A stretch of DNA of 64,000 bases from Cherax quadricarinatus (Eukaryota > Arthropoda > Malacostraca > Decapoda > Parastacidae), in contig NC_091382.1 of the NCBI RefSeq assembly GCF_038502225.1, positions 10,988,602-11,052,601 on the forward strand, given 5' to 3'. The notes under the pieces are model-generated. The model had not been told where the DNA came from and did no database searches. It was given only the letters and a program-made list of their open reading frames with translations. The first letter of the stretch is position 1; every line of letters starts with the position of its first letter. Position numbers and translations under genes: made by a program. Of the stretch, positions 1-9,447 are shown in pieces.

Positions 1-216
1 AGAGTGGAAGAATACAAACAAACAGTCAATCTTCACTCTATTGTTAATATGAGGTAGTACAATTTATGACAGTCTTACATTTTGAAGTACAAAATTAGCT
101 TCTTGTACAGTGGTAGAATACAAATGTTATATATTTCAATTTTATTATTAATATGAGGTAGTACAATTTATGATAGCCAGTTTGTGATACAGTCAATCAT
201 ACATTTTTAAGTTTGT

Positions 217-718
217 AATTAAGTTCATAGGTAGTAGGTTGGTAGAAAGCAACCGCCCAGGGAGGTACTACTGTCCTGCCAAATGAGTGTAGAATGAAAG
301 CCTGTACGTACTTGTTTTACACGATGGTAGGATTGCTGGTGTCTTTTGTCCGTCTCATAAATATGCGAGATTCCAGGTACGTCTTGCTACTTGTACTTAA
401 ACTTAGGTGACACTACACATACATGTACAAGCATATATATACACACCCTTCTGGGTTTTCTTGTATTTTCTTTCTAGTTCTTGTTCTTGTTTATTTCCTC
501 ATATCTCCATGGGGAAGTGGAACAGAATTCTTCCTCCGTAAGCCATGCGTGTCATAAGAAGCGACTAAAATGCCGGGAGCAAGGGGCTAGTAACCCTTTC
601 TCTTGTATAAATTACTAAATTTTACTAAATTTAAAAAGATAAACTCTTGTTTTTCTTTTTGGGCCGCCCTGCCTCGGTGGGATATTGCTGGTTTGTTGAA
701 AAAAACAATTAAGTTCAT
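217..718 (+). mobile_element. Complete non-autonomous mini-RTE element with 12-bp target duplication
   Basis: The unit occupies about 229-706 and is bracketed by a perfect 12-bp direct repeat, aattaagttcat, at 217-228 and 707-718, which marks one retroposition event. Its first ~380 bp match the 5' leader of the RTE-like LINEs in this window (2862-3240 and, reversed, 17046-17405). Its last ~60 bp (GGGCCGCCCTGCCTCGGTGG region, 660-700) match the LINE 3' tail. Nothing of the LINE coding region lies between. It has no ORF of its own. It is therefore either an internal deletion derivative of the LINE or a SINE whose head was shared with the LINE leader. The 3' end is A-rich (GAAAAAAAC). Boundaries are well supported by the duplication. 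Confidence 0.85.
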
Positions 719-828
719 TTACTCTATTATTGATATGCGGTAGTACAATTAATGATAAAAACATACATTATAAGTTTGTAAAAATGGCTTAATAGTTTAG
801 GTATAATAAAGACTTTAGGGGAGTTGCT

Positions 829-1968
829 TTAAATTTGATTGGGATTGATGATGGTGATGATTATTATTATTATTATTTTTGAGTATAATCCTAAACTGAT
901 TTGTGGGCCTGGGACCTCTTGCTGCTTCAGGTATAGAGAGTTGCAGATCTTAGGGCCCTTTATGTGCATTACATTTTTGCAAAGTGTGCGATGGACACGA
1001 GGGATATCAAAAAGTGTTTTGTGCCTCGTGTTATGCCTGTGTGTTGTGTGCTGTCTAGGAGAAGTTTGAGTGGAGGGTTGATATTGGAGTTTAATGTTTT
1101 GTACATGTAGTAGGCACAATAATAAGTGTGTATATTAAGTAAGTAGATGTTTTTAAAGAGAGGTGGTGTGTGTTGTCTGGCACTGGAGTTTGTGATGATC
1201 CTCACTGTTGCTTTTTGTTGGGTTATTAAAGGTTTGAGACGATTGGCCGTGGTAGATCCGCAAGTACAAATACCTCAGGTGAGGTTAGGGTATATTAGAG
1301 AGCGATATAAGGTAAGGAGGGCCCGTTGGGGTACATTGTATCGTATCTTGGAAAGGATAGTACCTACTGTTTTGGCAACTTTGTTAGTTATATGCTGAAT
1401 GTGGGTCTGAAATTTAAGATTACAGTCAAGGTGGAGACCTAGAAATTTGCCCTCAGTGTGTCTTGTAATGGGTGAACCATTTATTGATATGTTTAGCTGG
1501 ATATTTGATGCTCTGCTTCCAAAAAGCATGAAGTAGGTTTTTTCTGTATTGAGGGTAAGTAAGTTTGTTGGTAGTCAGTCATTCAGTTTGATATTTTAAG
1601 TAGCTCGCCGTTTACAGTGCTACTAAGTGTAGCCGGGTTTGTGTGGGAGAAGACAGACAGACAGACAGACAGGCAGACAAGTGGTGTCATCTGCGATTAG
1701 AACTGGTTTAAGGAGCTGCAATGCATTCGGGAGGTCATCGATGTAAATAAGAAAGAATAGAGGACCTAGGTCACTTGCCTGTGGCACTCCAACAACTACA
1801 GGCTGAGTATTGGAGGTCATGCCATTTGTTTACCAATAAGATAGACGAGAAGATTTTAGGTAATTGAACGAGCGTCCTCCAACCCCGTAATGCCCTAGTT
1901 TTAGGTGCAAGATATTGAGGTCGTCTGTATCAAATGCTTTCCGTAGGTCTACGAAGAGTCCCACAGGA
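829..1968 (-). pseudogene. CR1/Jockey-group LINE fragment, RT palm to C-terminus (broken)
   Basis: Read on the minus strand, 1968-1623 encodes reverse-transcriptase motifs ([12 protein letters not shown], then GVPQASDLGPLFFLIYIDDL and an ADDT box). 1529-1275 encodes the RT thumb-like segment (FLGLHLDCNLKFQTHI...TVGTILSKIRYNVP), and 1205-829 encodes the C-terminal segment (HNTRHKTLFDI...MHIKGPKICNSL). Frames change several times, and a CAGA microsatellite (about 1650-1680) interrupts the region after ADDT, so it cannot make protein. It is truncated at both ends; the 3' side runs into an ATT repeat (860-882). The C-terminal segment matches the copy at 6086-6770 on the other strand, so both belong to one family. 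Clade assignment is from motif appearance only. Confidence 0.8.
1650..1680. repeat. (CAGA)n microsatellite
   Basis: Runs of AGAC/CAGA units inside the broken LINE reverse transcriptase just after its ADDT box. Confidence 0.85.
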
Positions 1969-2010
1969 TAGTAGTAGTAGTGGTGGTGGCGGCGGTGGTG
2001 GAAAACTCTC
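1966..2010. repeat. GTAGTAGTGGTGGTGG trinucleotide-like repeat
   Basis: Imperfect GTA/GTG/GCG triplets at the point where the minus-strand LINE fragment ends; followed by a small palindrome AACTCTCGGAGAGAGTT. Confidence 0.6.
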
Positions 2011-2052
2011 GGAGAGAGTTTTCCAGGTCTTTTGCATATTACCTTTTACAGG

Positions 2053-2325
2053 TACCATCCAACTTACGACCAAGTTCGGTTCCGAGAAACCGGTCGTAAG
2101 TTGAAATGGACGTAAGTCAAACTTTACTACTCAATATCAACATCATATTTTTGTAATGCCTTTATTTTATTGTTTTATTTTGGTATTTCATGTTTTACTT
2201 TACTTTTTATGTTGTTAGTACTGTATTTTATACTGTAAGGTTTAGGATAAACACTGTGTACAACACAAATAGTTGTTTATTTCCCAAAATTTGGCATAAA
2301 AAACACGGTCGTAAGTCGGATGGTA
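2053..2325. mobile_element. TA-flanked MITE (Tc1/mariner/pogo type)
   Basis: The ends are near-perfect inverted repeats: CCATCCAACTTACGACC (2055-2071) and the complement of GGTCGTAAGTCGGATGG (2307-2323), flanked on each side by TA. A second inverted copy of the end motif (GGTCGTAAGTT, 2092-2102) faces the left terminal repeat, so the left end can form a hairpin with 11-bp arms (2061-2071/2092-2102). There is no transposase ORF in its ~270 bp. TA duplication and short inverted repeats are typical of Tc1/mariner/pogo superfamily MITEs; the family itself is not recognised. Confidence 0.8.
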
Positions 2326-2861
2326 GGTGTACTTGATATTTCTGGTTTCTTCTCACCTCTTCCCAAGCTTGATAAACACCCACGAAAGCTACCTGGCTGG
2401 CTGCTTGACGCTGTGGAAAGTGCCATGGTTACCGTGAAGAACGAAGATGCCTCGCTTCTTTGTTGCCTCGCATACGCTCGTGTACGTGCATCGGTCGGGG
2501 CCAAGATTGTATTCGCATCCATAAACGTACAACTTGTCTGAAAAAATGTGATTCTGACAAACTACAGCATCTATAATTAACATTATACAGAGCAGTAATT
2601 TTTCAATGAGAGCAAAAACTCAAATGTTATATAAACTGGATTTTATGTTTCAGTGGATAGGTGGGGGAGTTATGGTTTGGAAAGACATTCACACTGTCAA
2701 GTACCAGACAGCCCCACTTATACATCAGGTTCCAGGCTACCGCTGTACAGCAAAAATATCGGCAAAATCAAACATAATCTTTTTTTTTTTTTAATTTCAA
2801 ATGCATATAAAAGCCTGACAACATGTCTATACTATCATATATTAAATGAGCAATAAAAATA
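2326..2861. other. No recognisable gene; relatively GC-rich ORF segment
   Basis: A frame of 73 codons is open on the plus strand at 2320-2541 (KLDKHPRKLPGWLLDAVE), with an overlapping open frame on the minus strand. I recognise no family, and no splice sites stand out. The rest (2545-2861) is AT-rich with a T run (2781-2792). It could be a decayed repeat or a lone exon; I cannot decide. Confidence 0.3.
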
Positions 2862-3260
2862 GGTAGTAGGTTGGTAGACAGCAACCGCCCAGGGAGGTAC
2901 TACCGTCCTGCCAAGCGAGTGTGAAACGAAAGCCTGTACTAATTGTTTTACACGATGGTAGGATTGCTGGTGTCTTTTGTCTGTCTCATAAATATGCAAG
3001 ATCACAGGTACGTCTTGCTACTTCTACTTACACTTAGGTCACCCTACACATGTACATGTTTATTTATACACACTCATCCGAGTTTTCTCTGATTTTATCT
3101 CAATAGTTCTTGGTCTCGCTACTTTTCCTTTTATATCCATGGGGAAGTGGAATAAGAATCTTTCCTCCGTAAGCCATGCGTGTTGTAAAAGTCAACTAAA
3201 ATGCCGGGAACAATGGGCTAGTAACCCTTTTTCCTGTAATAATTACTAAAAAGAATGAGA
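2862..3260 (+). mobile_element. 5' leader of RTE-like LINE copy 1
   Basis: This non-coding leader begins GGTAGTAGGTTGG and leads directly into the endonuclease frame at about 3265. The same leader precedes the LINE on the minus strand at 17046-17405 and forms the head of the mini-elements at 229-706 and 21675-22123. It holds a 7-bp helix (GGTAGTA 2862-2868 with TACTACC 2898-2904), an 11-bp hairpin (2919-2929 with 2943-2953) and a possible pseudoknot (CAGCAA 2879-2884 with TTGCTG 2964-2969). See findings. Confidence 0.75.
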
Positions 3261-5158
3261 AGAAGAAAATTGTCAAAGTGGGAAGTCTGAATGTGCGTGG
3301 ATGTTGTACAAATGATAAGAAAGAGATGATTGTGGATGTTATGAATGAGAAGAAGCTGGATGTCCTGGATTTAAGTGAAACACAGCTGAAGGGGGTGGGA
3401 GAGTTTCAGTGGAGAGGAATAAATGGGATTAGGTCAGGGGTTTCAAATAGAGTTAGAGCTAAAGAAGGAGTAGCAATAATGTTGAAGGATAAGTTATGGC
3501 AGGAAAAGAGGGACTACAAATGTATTAATTAAAGGATTATGCAGAGTAAAATAAAGGTTGGATGTGAAAAGTGGGTTATAGTAAGCATATATGCACCTGG
3601 AGAAGAAAGAAGTGTAGAGGAGAGAGAGAGAGAGAGAGAGATTTTGGGAAATGTTGAGTGAATGCATGGGGAGTTTTGAACCAAGTGTGAGAGTAATGGT
3701 GGTTGGAGATTTCAATGCTAAAGTGGGCAAAAATGTTGTGGAGGGAGTAGTAGGTAAATTTGGGGTGCCAGGGGTAAATGAAAATGAGGAGCCTTTAATT
3801 GAGCTATGTGTAGAAAGAGGTTTGGTAATAAGTAATACATATTTTATGAAAAAGAGGATTAATAAATATACAAGGTATGATATAGCATGTAATGAAAGTA
3901 GTTTGTTAAATTATGTATTGCTGGATAAAAGGTTGATGGGTAGGATGTACACGTTTATAGAGGGGCAACTGATATATCGGATCGTTATTTAGTTGTAGCT
4001 ACAGTTAGAGTAAGAGGTAGATGGGGAAAGAGGAAAATGGCAACAACAAGCAAGAGGGAGGTGAAAGTGTATAAACTAATGGAGGAGGAAGTTCAGGTGA
4101 GATATAAGCAACTATTGGCAGAAAGGTGGGCTGGTGCAAGTATGAGTAGTGGGGGGGTTGAAGATGGTTGGAGTAGTTTTAAAAGTGCAGTATTAGAATC
4201 TGGGGCAGAAGTTTGTGGTTATAGGAGGGTGGGTGCAGGAGGAATGAGGAGCGATTGGTGGATTGATGAAGTAAAGGGTGTGATAAAAGAGAAAAAGTTA
4301 GATTATGAGAGGGTTTTTACGAAGCAGAAGTGTTATAAGAAGAGTAGAGTATATGGAGAGTAAAAGAAAGGTGAAGAGAGTGGTGAGAGAGTGCAAAAGG
4401 AGAGGAGATGATAGAGTGGGAGAGGCACTGTCAAGAAATTTTAATGAAAATAAGAGAAAATTTTGGAGTGAGTTAAACAAGTTAAGAAAGCGTAGAGAAT
4501 GAATGGATTTGTCAGTTAAAAACAGAGTAGGGGAGTTAGTAGATGGGGAGATGGAGGTTTTGGGTAGATAGCGAGAATATTTTGAGGAACTTATAAATGT
4601 CAACGAAGAAAGAGAAGCGGTAATTTCATGCACTGGCCAAGGAGGTATACCATCTTTTCGGAGTGAAGAAGAACAGGATGTGGGTGTCGGGGAGGTGTGC
4701 GAGGCATTACGTAGAATGAAAGGGGGTAAAGCAGCTGGAACTGATGGGATCATGACAGAAATGTTAAAAGCAGGGGGAGATATAATGTTGGAGTGGTTGG
4801 TATTTTTGTTTAATAAATGTATGAAAGAGGGGAAGGTACCTAGGGATTGGCAGAGAGCATGTATAGTCCCTTTATATAAAGGGAAGGGGGACAAAAGAGA
4901 TTGTAAAAATTATAGAGGAATAAATTTACTTAGTATACCAGAAAAAGTGTATGGTAGGGTTATAATTGAAAGAATTAGAGGTTAGACAGAATGTAGGATT
5001 GCAGATGAGCAGGGCCAGGGAGGCTTCAGAGTGGGTAGGGGATGTGTAGATCAAGTGTTTACATTGAATCATATATGTGAACAGTATTTAGATAAAGGTA
5101 GGGAAGTTTTTATTGTATTTATGGATTTAGAAAAGGCATATGATAGAGTGGATAGCTT
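3261..5158 (+). pseudogene. RTE-like LINE copy 1: AP endonuclease and N-terminal RT (broken)
   Basis: Reading 5' to 3': an AP-endonuclease domain (VGSLNVRGC at 3278; VVGDFNAKVG at about 3690; NYVLLDKRL at 3900), a linker (4037-4502), then the start of a reverse transcriptase (MKGGKAAGTDGI at 4719; WQRACIVPLYKGKGDKRDCKNYRGINLLS at 4848-4934; QGGFRVG and FMDLEKAYDRVD at 5010-5155). Stops and frame changes at about 3532, 3992, 4363, 4502 and 4985 break it. It stops just after the AYDRVD motif, where foreign sequence starts; the C-terminal half resumes at 7158. About 70 codons of the RT core present in copy 2 (14,980-14,850) are missing across that join, so a deletion accompanied the interruption. 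RTE-clade assignment rests on ORF layout and the short microsatellite-like tail. Confidence 0.85.
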
Positions 5159-7157
5159 TATATAACTACCTCAGTTCATATATTCAAAATTGTTAAAATA
5201 ATCAAAGTTCTATTCTCAGGAGCTAAAGTGTAATAAGTTGACTATTTTGCCATTAAAATACTCCAGGTGCTATAGACTACCTCAGGTGCTACTTATTTTA
5301 CTTTTAATACATTCTTTTACTATTATATCCACTAGCTCCTTTATTTTAACTGTAAAAATCTACTGTAGTTCATAAACTCACTTGTTAAAATAATTAAGGT
5401 CCTATTAGATACTTAAGTGTATAACTGAATTATCAATTCTGTAATAATCCCTTTTTCTTTCAAATTTTTACAAGTTTTAGATTAATCATGGTGTCTTAGT
5501 CATAAGTCTAGTTGTAGATTCAATATAAATCTTATCATTTTACTCAGAAAATCTAGTTTGTAAAATTACTCTCATCCTATGATTACAGACATAGATCCTG
5601 ATGTAAACTTTTACAAAATGAATTACATGAATCAACCCGTAACTGTAATTACTACACAGCAGACCAAGCAAAGACATTACTCAGTGCAAACAATAACATA
5701 ACCATCTTTAACTACAATGTCAGATCCTTGAGCAAACATTATAATGACCTCACAGCATTACTCAGTTCCCTTCATTCCAATATATCAATCATCACACTCA
5801 CAGAAACCTGGCTTAAGCCTGATATTACAAATTTCTATACCATTCCTGGCTACATGGCCATACACAACTGTAGAACAGACCAACAAGGGGGAGGAACAGC
5901 TATATACTATTCAAATCAACTCGAATGTATCAATAAATCTTGCACAAGGGATGAACATGGAGAATATACCATAGCCAAATTTAAATCAAAAGACCTGCAA
6001 AAACCCCTCACAGTTATAAACATGTACAGAGTAGAACAGTCAAACATTTATCACTTTAGTGAAAAACTAGGAAACATGATTACTGATGGACACATCAGTA
6101 AGAATGGTAACAAATTCCCACTCCCACCAGCATACTCCACCAATTTTCAAAAGTCTGAATCTACTCACTGTTAAGAACATCCATAATTATTCATGTGCCT
6201 ACTACATACACAGAACAATACATGCAAATATAAACCCCTCACCGGTGGCCCGGCGGCCCGGTGGCTAAAGCTCCCGCTTCACACACGGAGGGCCCGGGTT
6301 CGATTCCCTGCGGGTGGAAAACATTTTGACACGTTTCCTTACACCTGTTGTCCTGTTCACCTAGCAGCAAATAGGTACCTGGGTGTTAGTCGACTGGTGT
6401 GGGTTGCATCCTGGGGGACAAGATTAAGGACCCCAATGGAAATAAGTTAGACAGTCCTCGATGACGCACCGACTTTCTTGGGTTATCCTGGGTGGCTAAC
6501 CCTCCGGAGTTACAAATCTGAACGAAATCTTATCTTATCTTATCTTATCTCAGACTTCTGCTCACCAACCTAAACAGGACACATGACCACAACACAAGAC
6601 ACAGATCTCTTTTTGATATACTTTGTATCTATATCACACTTTGTAAAAAGTCTATGCACATAAAGGGCCCCAAAATATTGAATTCATTACCAGAAGATAT
6701 TAAAGTAACCCAGTCTGAAAATCAATTTAAGACTCTTCTCAACAGCCACTTAATCACCCTAGACTAAATGCTAAACACTCAGTACACATTTACTCACCTA
6801 TGTACTCCCACATCATAACTGAAACAATCACATTGAACCTTTTATCCACTCTTCACAGGAATATAATTGAATCACTGTTTTCACAAAAGCACTTTTGAAT
6901 ATAAAAATATCTTTGTATTATACAGATTTTGATTCATTTATAATTAACATTCTACTGTAAAACTATGAAATAATTACTATCCTAATGTACAACTATGATA
7001 TACTCCTTAGTATTAAGTAGACTGTAAGCCAATAATGTTAAGTTGGCCCATAATGCCTAGGCATAATAGAGGCTCTATTTGCATTGCAACCCACTATTGT
7101 AAATACAAAATCTCAATGTACTATTTGCAAACACATAAAATAAATAAATGTAGTTGT
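5159..7157 (+). mobile_element. Internally deleted CR1/Jockey-group LINE interrupting RTE copy 1
   Basis: The segment has a ~540-bp AT-rich leader. An endonuclease N-terminus follows (YNVRSLSKHYNDLTALL from about 5715; TLTETWLKPDITNF; GGGTAIYYSNQL), and at about 6075-6086 it jumps directly to the C-terminal part of the ORF (HTPPIFKSLNLL). After the SINE at 6242-6550 the C-terminus continues in 6551-6770 (NTRHRSLFDI...MHIKGPKILNSLPEDIK). Most of the endonuclease and all of the RT core are absent. The 3' end is AT-rich and ends in AATAAATAAATG (7141-7150). It is the same family as the minus-strand fragments at 829-1968 and 7868-9050. It cannot move autonomously. Confidence 0.75.
6242..6550 (+). 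mobile_element. tRNA-derived SINE with (ATCTT)n tail
   Basis: The head is tRNA-like: an A-box-like TGGCTAAAGCTCC (6262-6274), a CAC triplet in an anticodon-loop position (CTTCACACA), and a textbook B box GGTTCGATTCC (6298-6308). A ~240-bp body follows (ACCTGGGTGTTAGTCGACTG ... TTGGGTTATCCTGGGTGGCT), then TCTTATCTTATC repeats. A 5'-truncated second copy of the body lies at 10208-10347. The body has the look of the conserved central domains of HCD-type SINEs, but I cannot confirm which one. It is inserted in the C-terminal coding part of a LINE. It is not a functional tRNA gene. Confidence 0.88.
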
Positions 7158-7868
7158 AAAAGAAGTAAATGCTAGGGTGTTCGGGAGAGGGGTGGGATTA
7201 AATTATGGGGAATCAAATGCAAAATGGGAATTGACACAGTTGGTTTTTGCTGATGATACTGTGCTCATAGGAGATTCTAAAGAAAAATTGCAAACATTAG
7301 TGGATGAGTTTGGGAATGTGTGTAAAGGTAGAAAGTTGAAAGTGAACATAGAAAAGAGTAAGGTGATGAGGGTATCAAATGATTTAGATAAAGAAAAAAT
7401 GGATATCAAATTGGGGAGGAGTAGTATGGAAAAAGTGAATGTTTTCAGATACTTGGGAGTTGACATGTCGGCGGATGGATTTATGAAGGATGAGGTTAAT
7501 CATAGAATTGATGAGGGAAAAAAGGAGAGTGGTGTGTTGAGGTATGTGTGGAGACAGAAAACGTTATCTATGGAGGCAAAGAAAGGAATGTATGAAAGTA
7601 TAGTAATACCAACACTCTTATATGGGTGTGAAGCTTGGGTTGTGAATGCAGCAGCAAGGAGACGGTTGGAGGCAGTGGAGATGTCCTGTCTAAGGGCAAT
7701 GTGTGGTGTAAATATTATGCAGAAAATTCAGAGTGTGGAAATTAGGAGAAGGTGTGGAGTTAATAAAAGCATTAGTCAGAGGGCACAAGAGGGGTTGTTG
7801 AGGTGGTTTCATCATTTAGAGAGAATGGATCAAAGTAGAATGACATGGAGAGCATATAAATCATTCGT
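7158..7868 (+). pseudogene. RTE-like LINE copy 1, C-terminal half (RT catalytic box and thumb)
   Basis: This continues the LINE broken at 5158. It is an open frame of about 230 codons with the catalytic box LVFADDTVLIGD, KVNIEKSKVM, FRYLGVDMSADG, LLYGCEAWVVN and CLRAMCGVNIMQ, ending in WFHHLERMDQSR. Compared with copy 2 it is truncated at the RAYKS motif (about 7862) and lacks the C-terminal tail and 3' UTR. The frame is open but separated from its start by stops and a 2-kb interruption. Confidence 0.85.
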
Positions 7869-9050
7869 GCTTTTTTTTGGTCTAAATCCAAACTGGCACG
7901 GTTTAAGTATGTTGTTGGATGTAAGGTAGGAGTACAGTTACTTGTGTATTATTTTTTCAAATATCTTGGAGTTTAAGGGCAAGTCTGATATGGGTCTGTA
8001 ATTGTTCAAATCAGTTGGATATCCACCTTTATGGACTGGGGTGACCCTTGCTGTCTTGGGTGTGGGTGGGAAGGTTAAGGGGGTCACAGGACATCGAGCC
8101 AGGGGAAGAGACGAAAAAATCGAAAAAAAACGAAAAATGAGTTAAGGAAGCTATAAATTTGTTAAACATTGTTGCAATAATGGGCGACAGTTCTGGCACA
8201 ACTTTTTTATATATGAATGGCAGCAAGTTATCTAGATCACCTGATTTGTTTTTTAATGATGAGTGAGACTTCATTGGGATTAGTTGGAGCTAGGAATAGA
8301 GTACTATTTGGATAGTTGCCAGTGAGGTACTCGCTCAGATGGGTATTTGAGCTGTGAATTTGACTCACTAGCTTTGATCCTACAGTTGAGAAGAAGACAT
8401 TAAATTTGTCGGCCGTGTCTATGGGTTGCACGTGAGATTCGTCTGGTCAAGTCTGTCTGTCTGTCTCTGTCTGTCTGTCTCTCTGTCTGTCTCTGTCTCT
8501 GTCTCTGTCTCGCTCTCTCTGTCTCGCTCTCTCTGTCTCGCTCTCTCTGTCTCGCTCTCTCTGTCTCGCTCTCTCTGTCTTGCTCTCTCTGTCTCTCCCT
8601 GTCTCTCTCTCTCTTTCTCTTTCTCTCTTTCTCTTTCTCTTTCCAGTCGGTTTCCTTGAGCCCAAAATTTGGGAGAGGGTTTGCCAGGTACTTTTCATGT
8701 CACCTTTCATTTCACTAAATCTATTTTCGCGATACATTCGCTTTGATTTACGTAGTAGTTTTGCTAGTATTGATGTGTATCTTTTAGTAAATTCTTTGGT
8801 AATTAAGCCTAATCTGAACTGCTTTTCAATTTGGTGTTTTTTATTAATAGATTTGAGGATACTTTTTGTTAGCCATGGGCTGTTTAGCCTCTTTTCTGTG
8901 ATCTGTTTCGTTTTGACTGGCCAATGTTTGTTGTAGAGGTTTAGGGTTTTATGTAAAAAAATTTTGATATCTTCATCGATATTATTACTGTCATCTAGCT
9001 CTCTCTGCCAATCGATGGCACCTAGAGCTAGTTTTAGGTTGTTCATCGAT
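7868..9050 (-). pseudogene. CR1/Jockey-group LINE fragment, linker to RT motif 2 (broken)
   Basis: On the minus strand, 9046-8650 encodes the endonuclease-RT linker (WPVKTKQITEKRLNSPWLTKSI, RYTSILAKLLRKSKRMY, TWQTLSQILGSRKP). 8431-8237 encodes DTADKFNVFFSTVGSKL. 8274-7868 encodes the first RT motifs (HKGGYPTDLNNYRPISDLP, FEKII, QFGFRPKKS). A 200-bp CT-rich microsatellite (8450-8645) sits in the reading frame after SRKPTGK. RT motif 3 onward is found in the same orientation at 1968-829, so both could be parts of one element split by the later RTE LINE; about 30 codons are missing between them. Confidence 0.78.
8450..8645. repeat. Compound CTGT/CT microsatellite with a 14-bp higher-order unit
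   Basis: The CTGT-rich start passes into six head-to-tail 14-bp units GTCTCGCTCTCTCT (8507-8590, the last with one change), then plain CT/TTTCTC. It lies inside LINE coding sequence, so it expanded after insertion. Confidence 0.92.
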
Positions 9051-9059
9051 GTCTCGAGT

Positions 9060-9440
9060 AAATGACCCTCCCGGCAACGGCATCCCTACTCCTCCCTCAG
9101 TGCGAGCACTGTATTTCGCACCTCCAAGAGGTGACAAGTACAAAAGTTAATTTCCATTTTTCTTTTATTATCACACTAACCATCTCCCACCAAAGTAAAA
9201 CAAAACAGAGGAAACACATTTACCATTATTCATTCACTTACTGTCTTGCCAGAAGTGTGCTAACATTCCAGTTCAGATGACCCCTCTGAATGCAAATACT
9301 ACTACTACTACTACTACTACTGTTTCCCACCTCCAGGGCTCAAATCCAGCTAATTGAGTTCCCTGAATACCTTCATAAATGTTACCTTGCTTATGCTCCA
9401 ACAGCGTGTTGGGTCACAACCACTTGCCTACACTTATTTG
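9060..9440 (-). mobile_element. RTE-like LINE 3' UTR fragments
   Basis: The text resembles the 3' UTR of the RTE LINE in the same (minus) orientation: TTATTATCACACTAACCATCTCCCACC (9162-9188), TGTCTTGCCAGAAGTGTGC (9242-9260), CTCCAGGGCTCAAATCCAGC (9332-9351). A partial duplicate of the inner part (9062-9130) precedes it, so at least two 5'-truncated insertions are present. An (ACT)n run of eight triplets lies at 9297-9321. There is no coding capacity. Confidence 0.7.
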
Positions 9441-9447
9441 TATAGTA

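Noticed and set aside
6262..6320. A tRNA gene (A box, B box, CAC anticodon-like triplet)
   Set aside because: It is the head of a SINE: acceptor ends do not pair well, and it continues into a conserved SINE body with an ATCTT tail.
8447..8700. Long open frames with RERERERE/SLSLSLS-type peptides
   Set aside because: They are translations of the CTGT/CT microsatellite; only the LINE part upstream (8650-9046) is meaningful.
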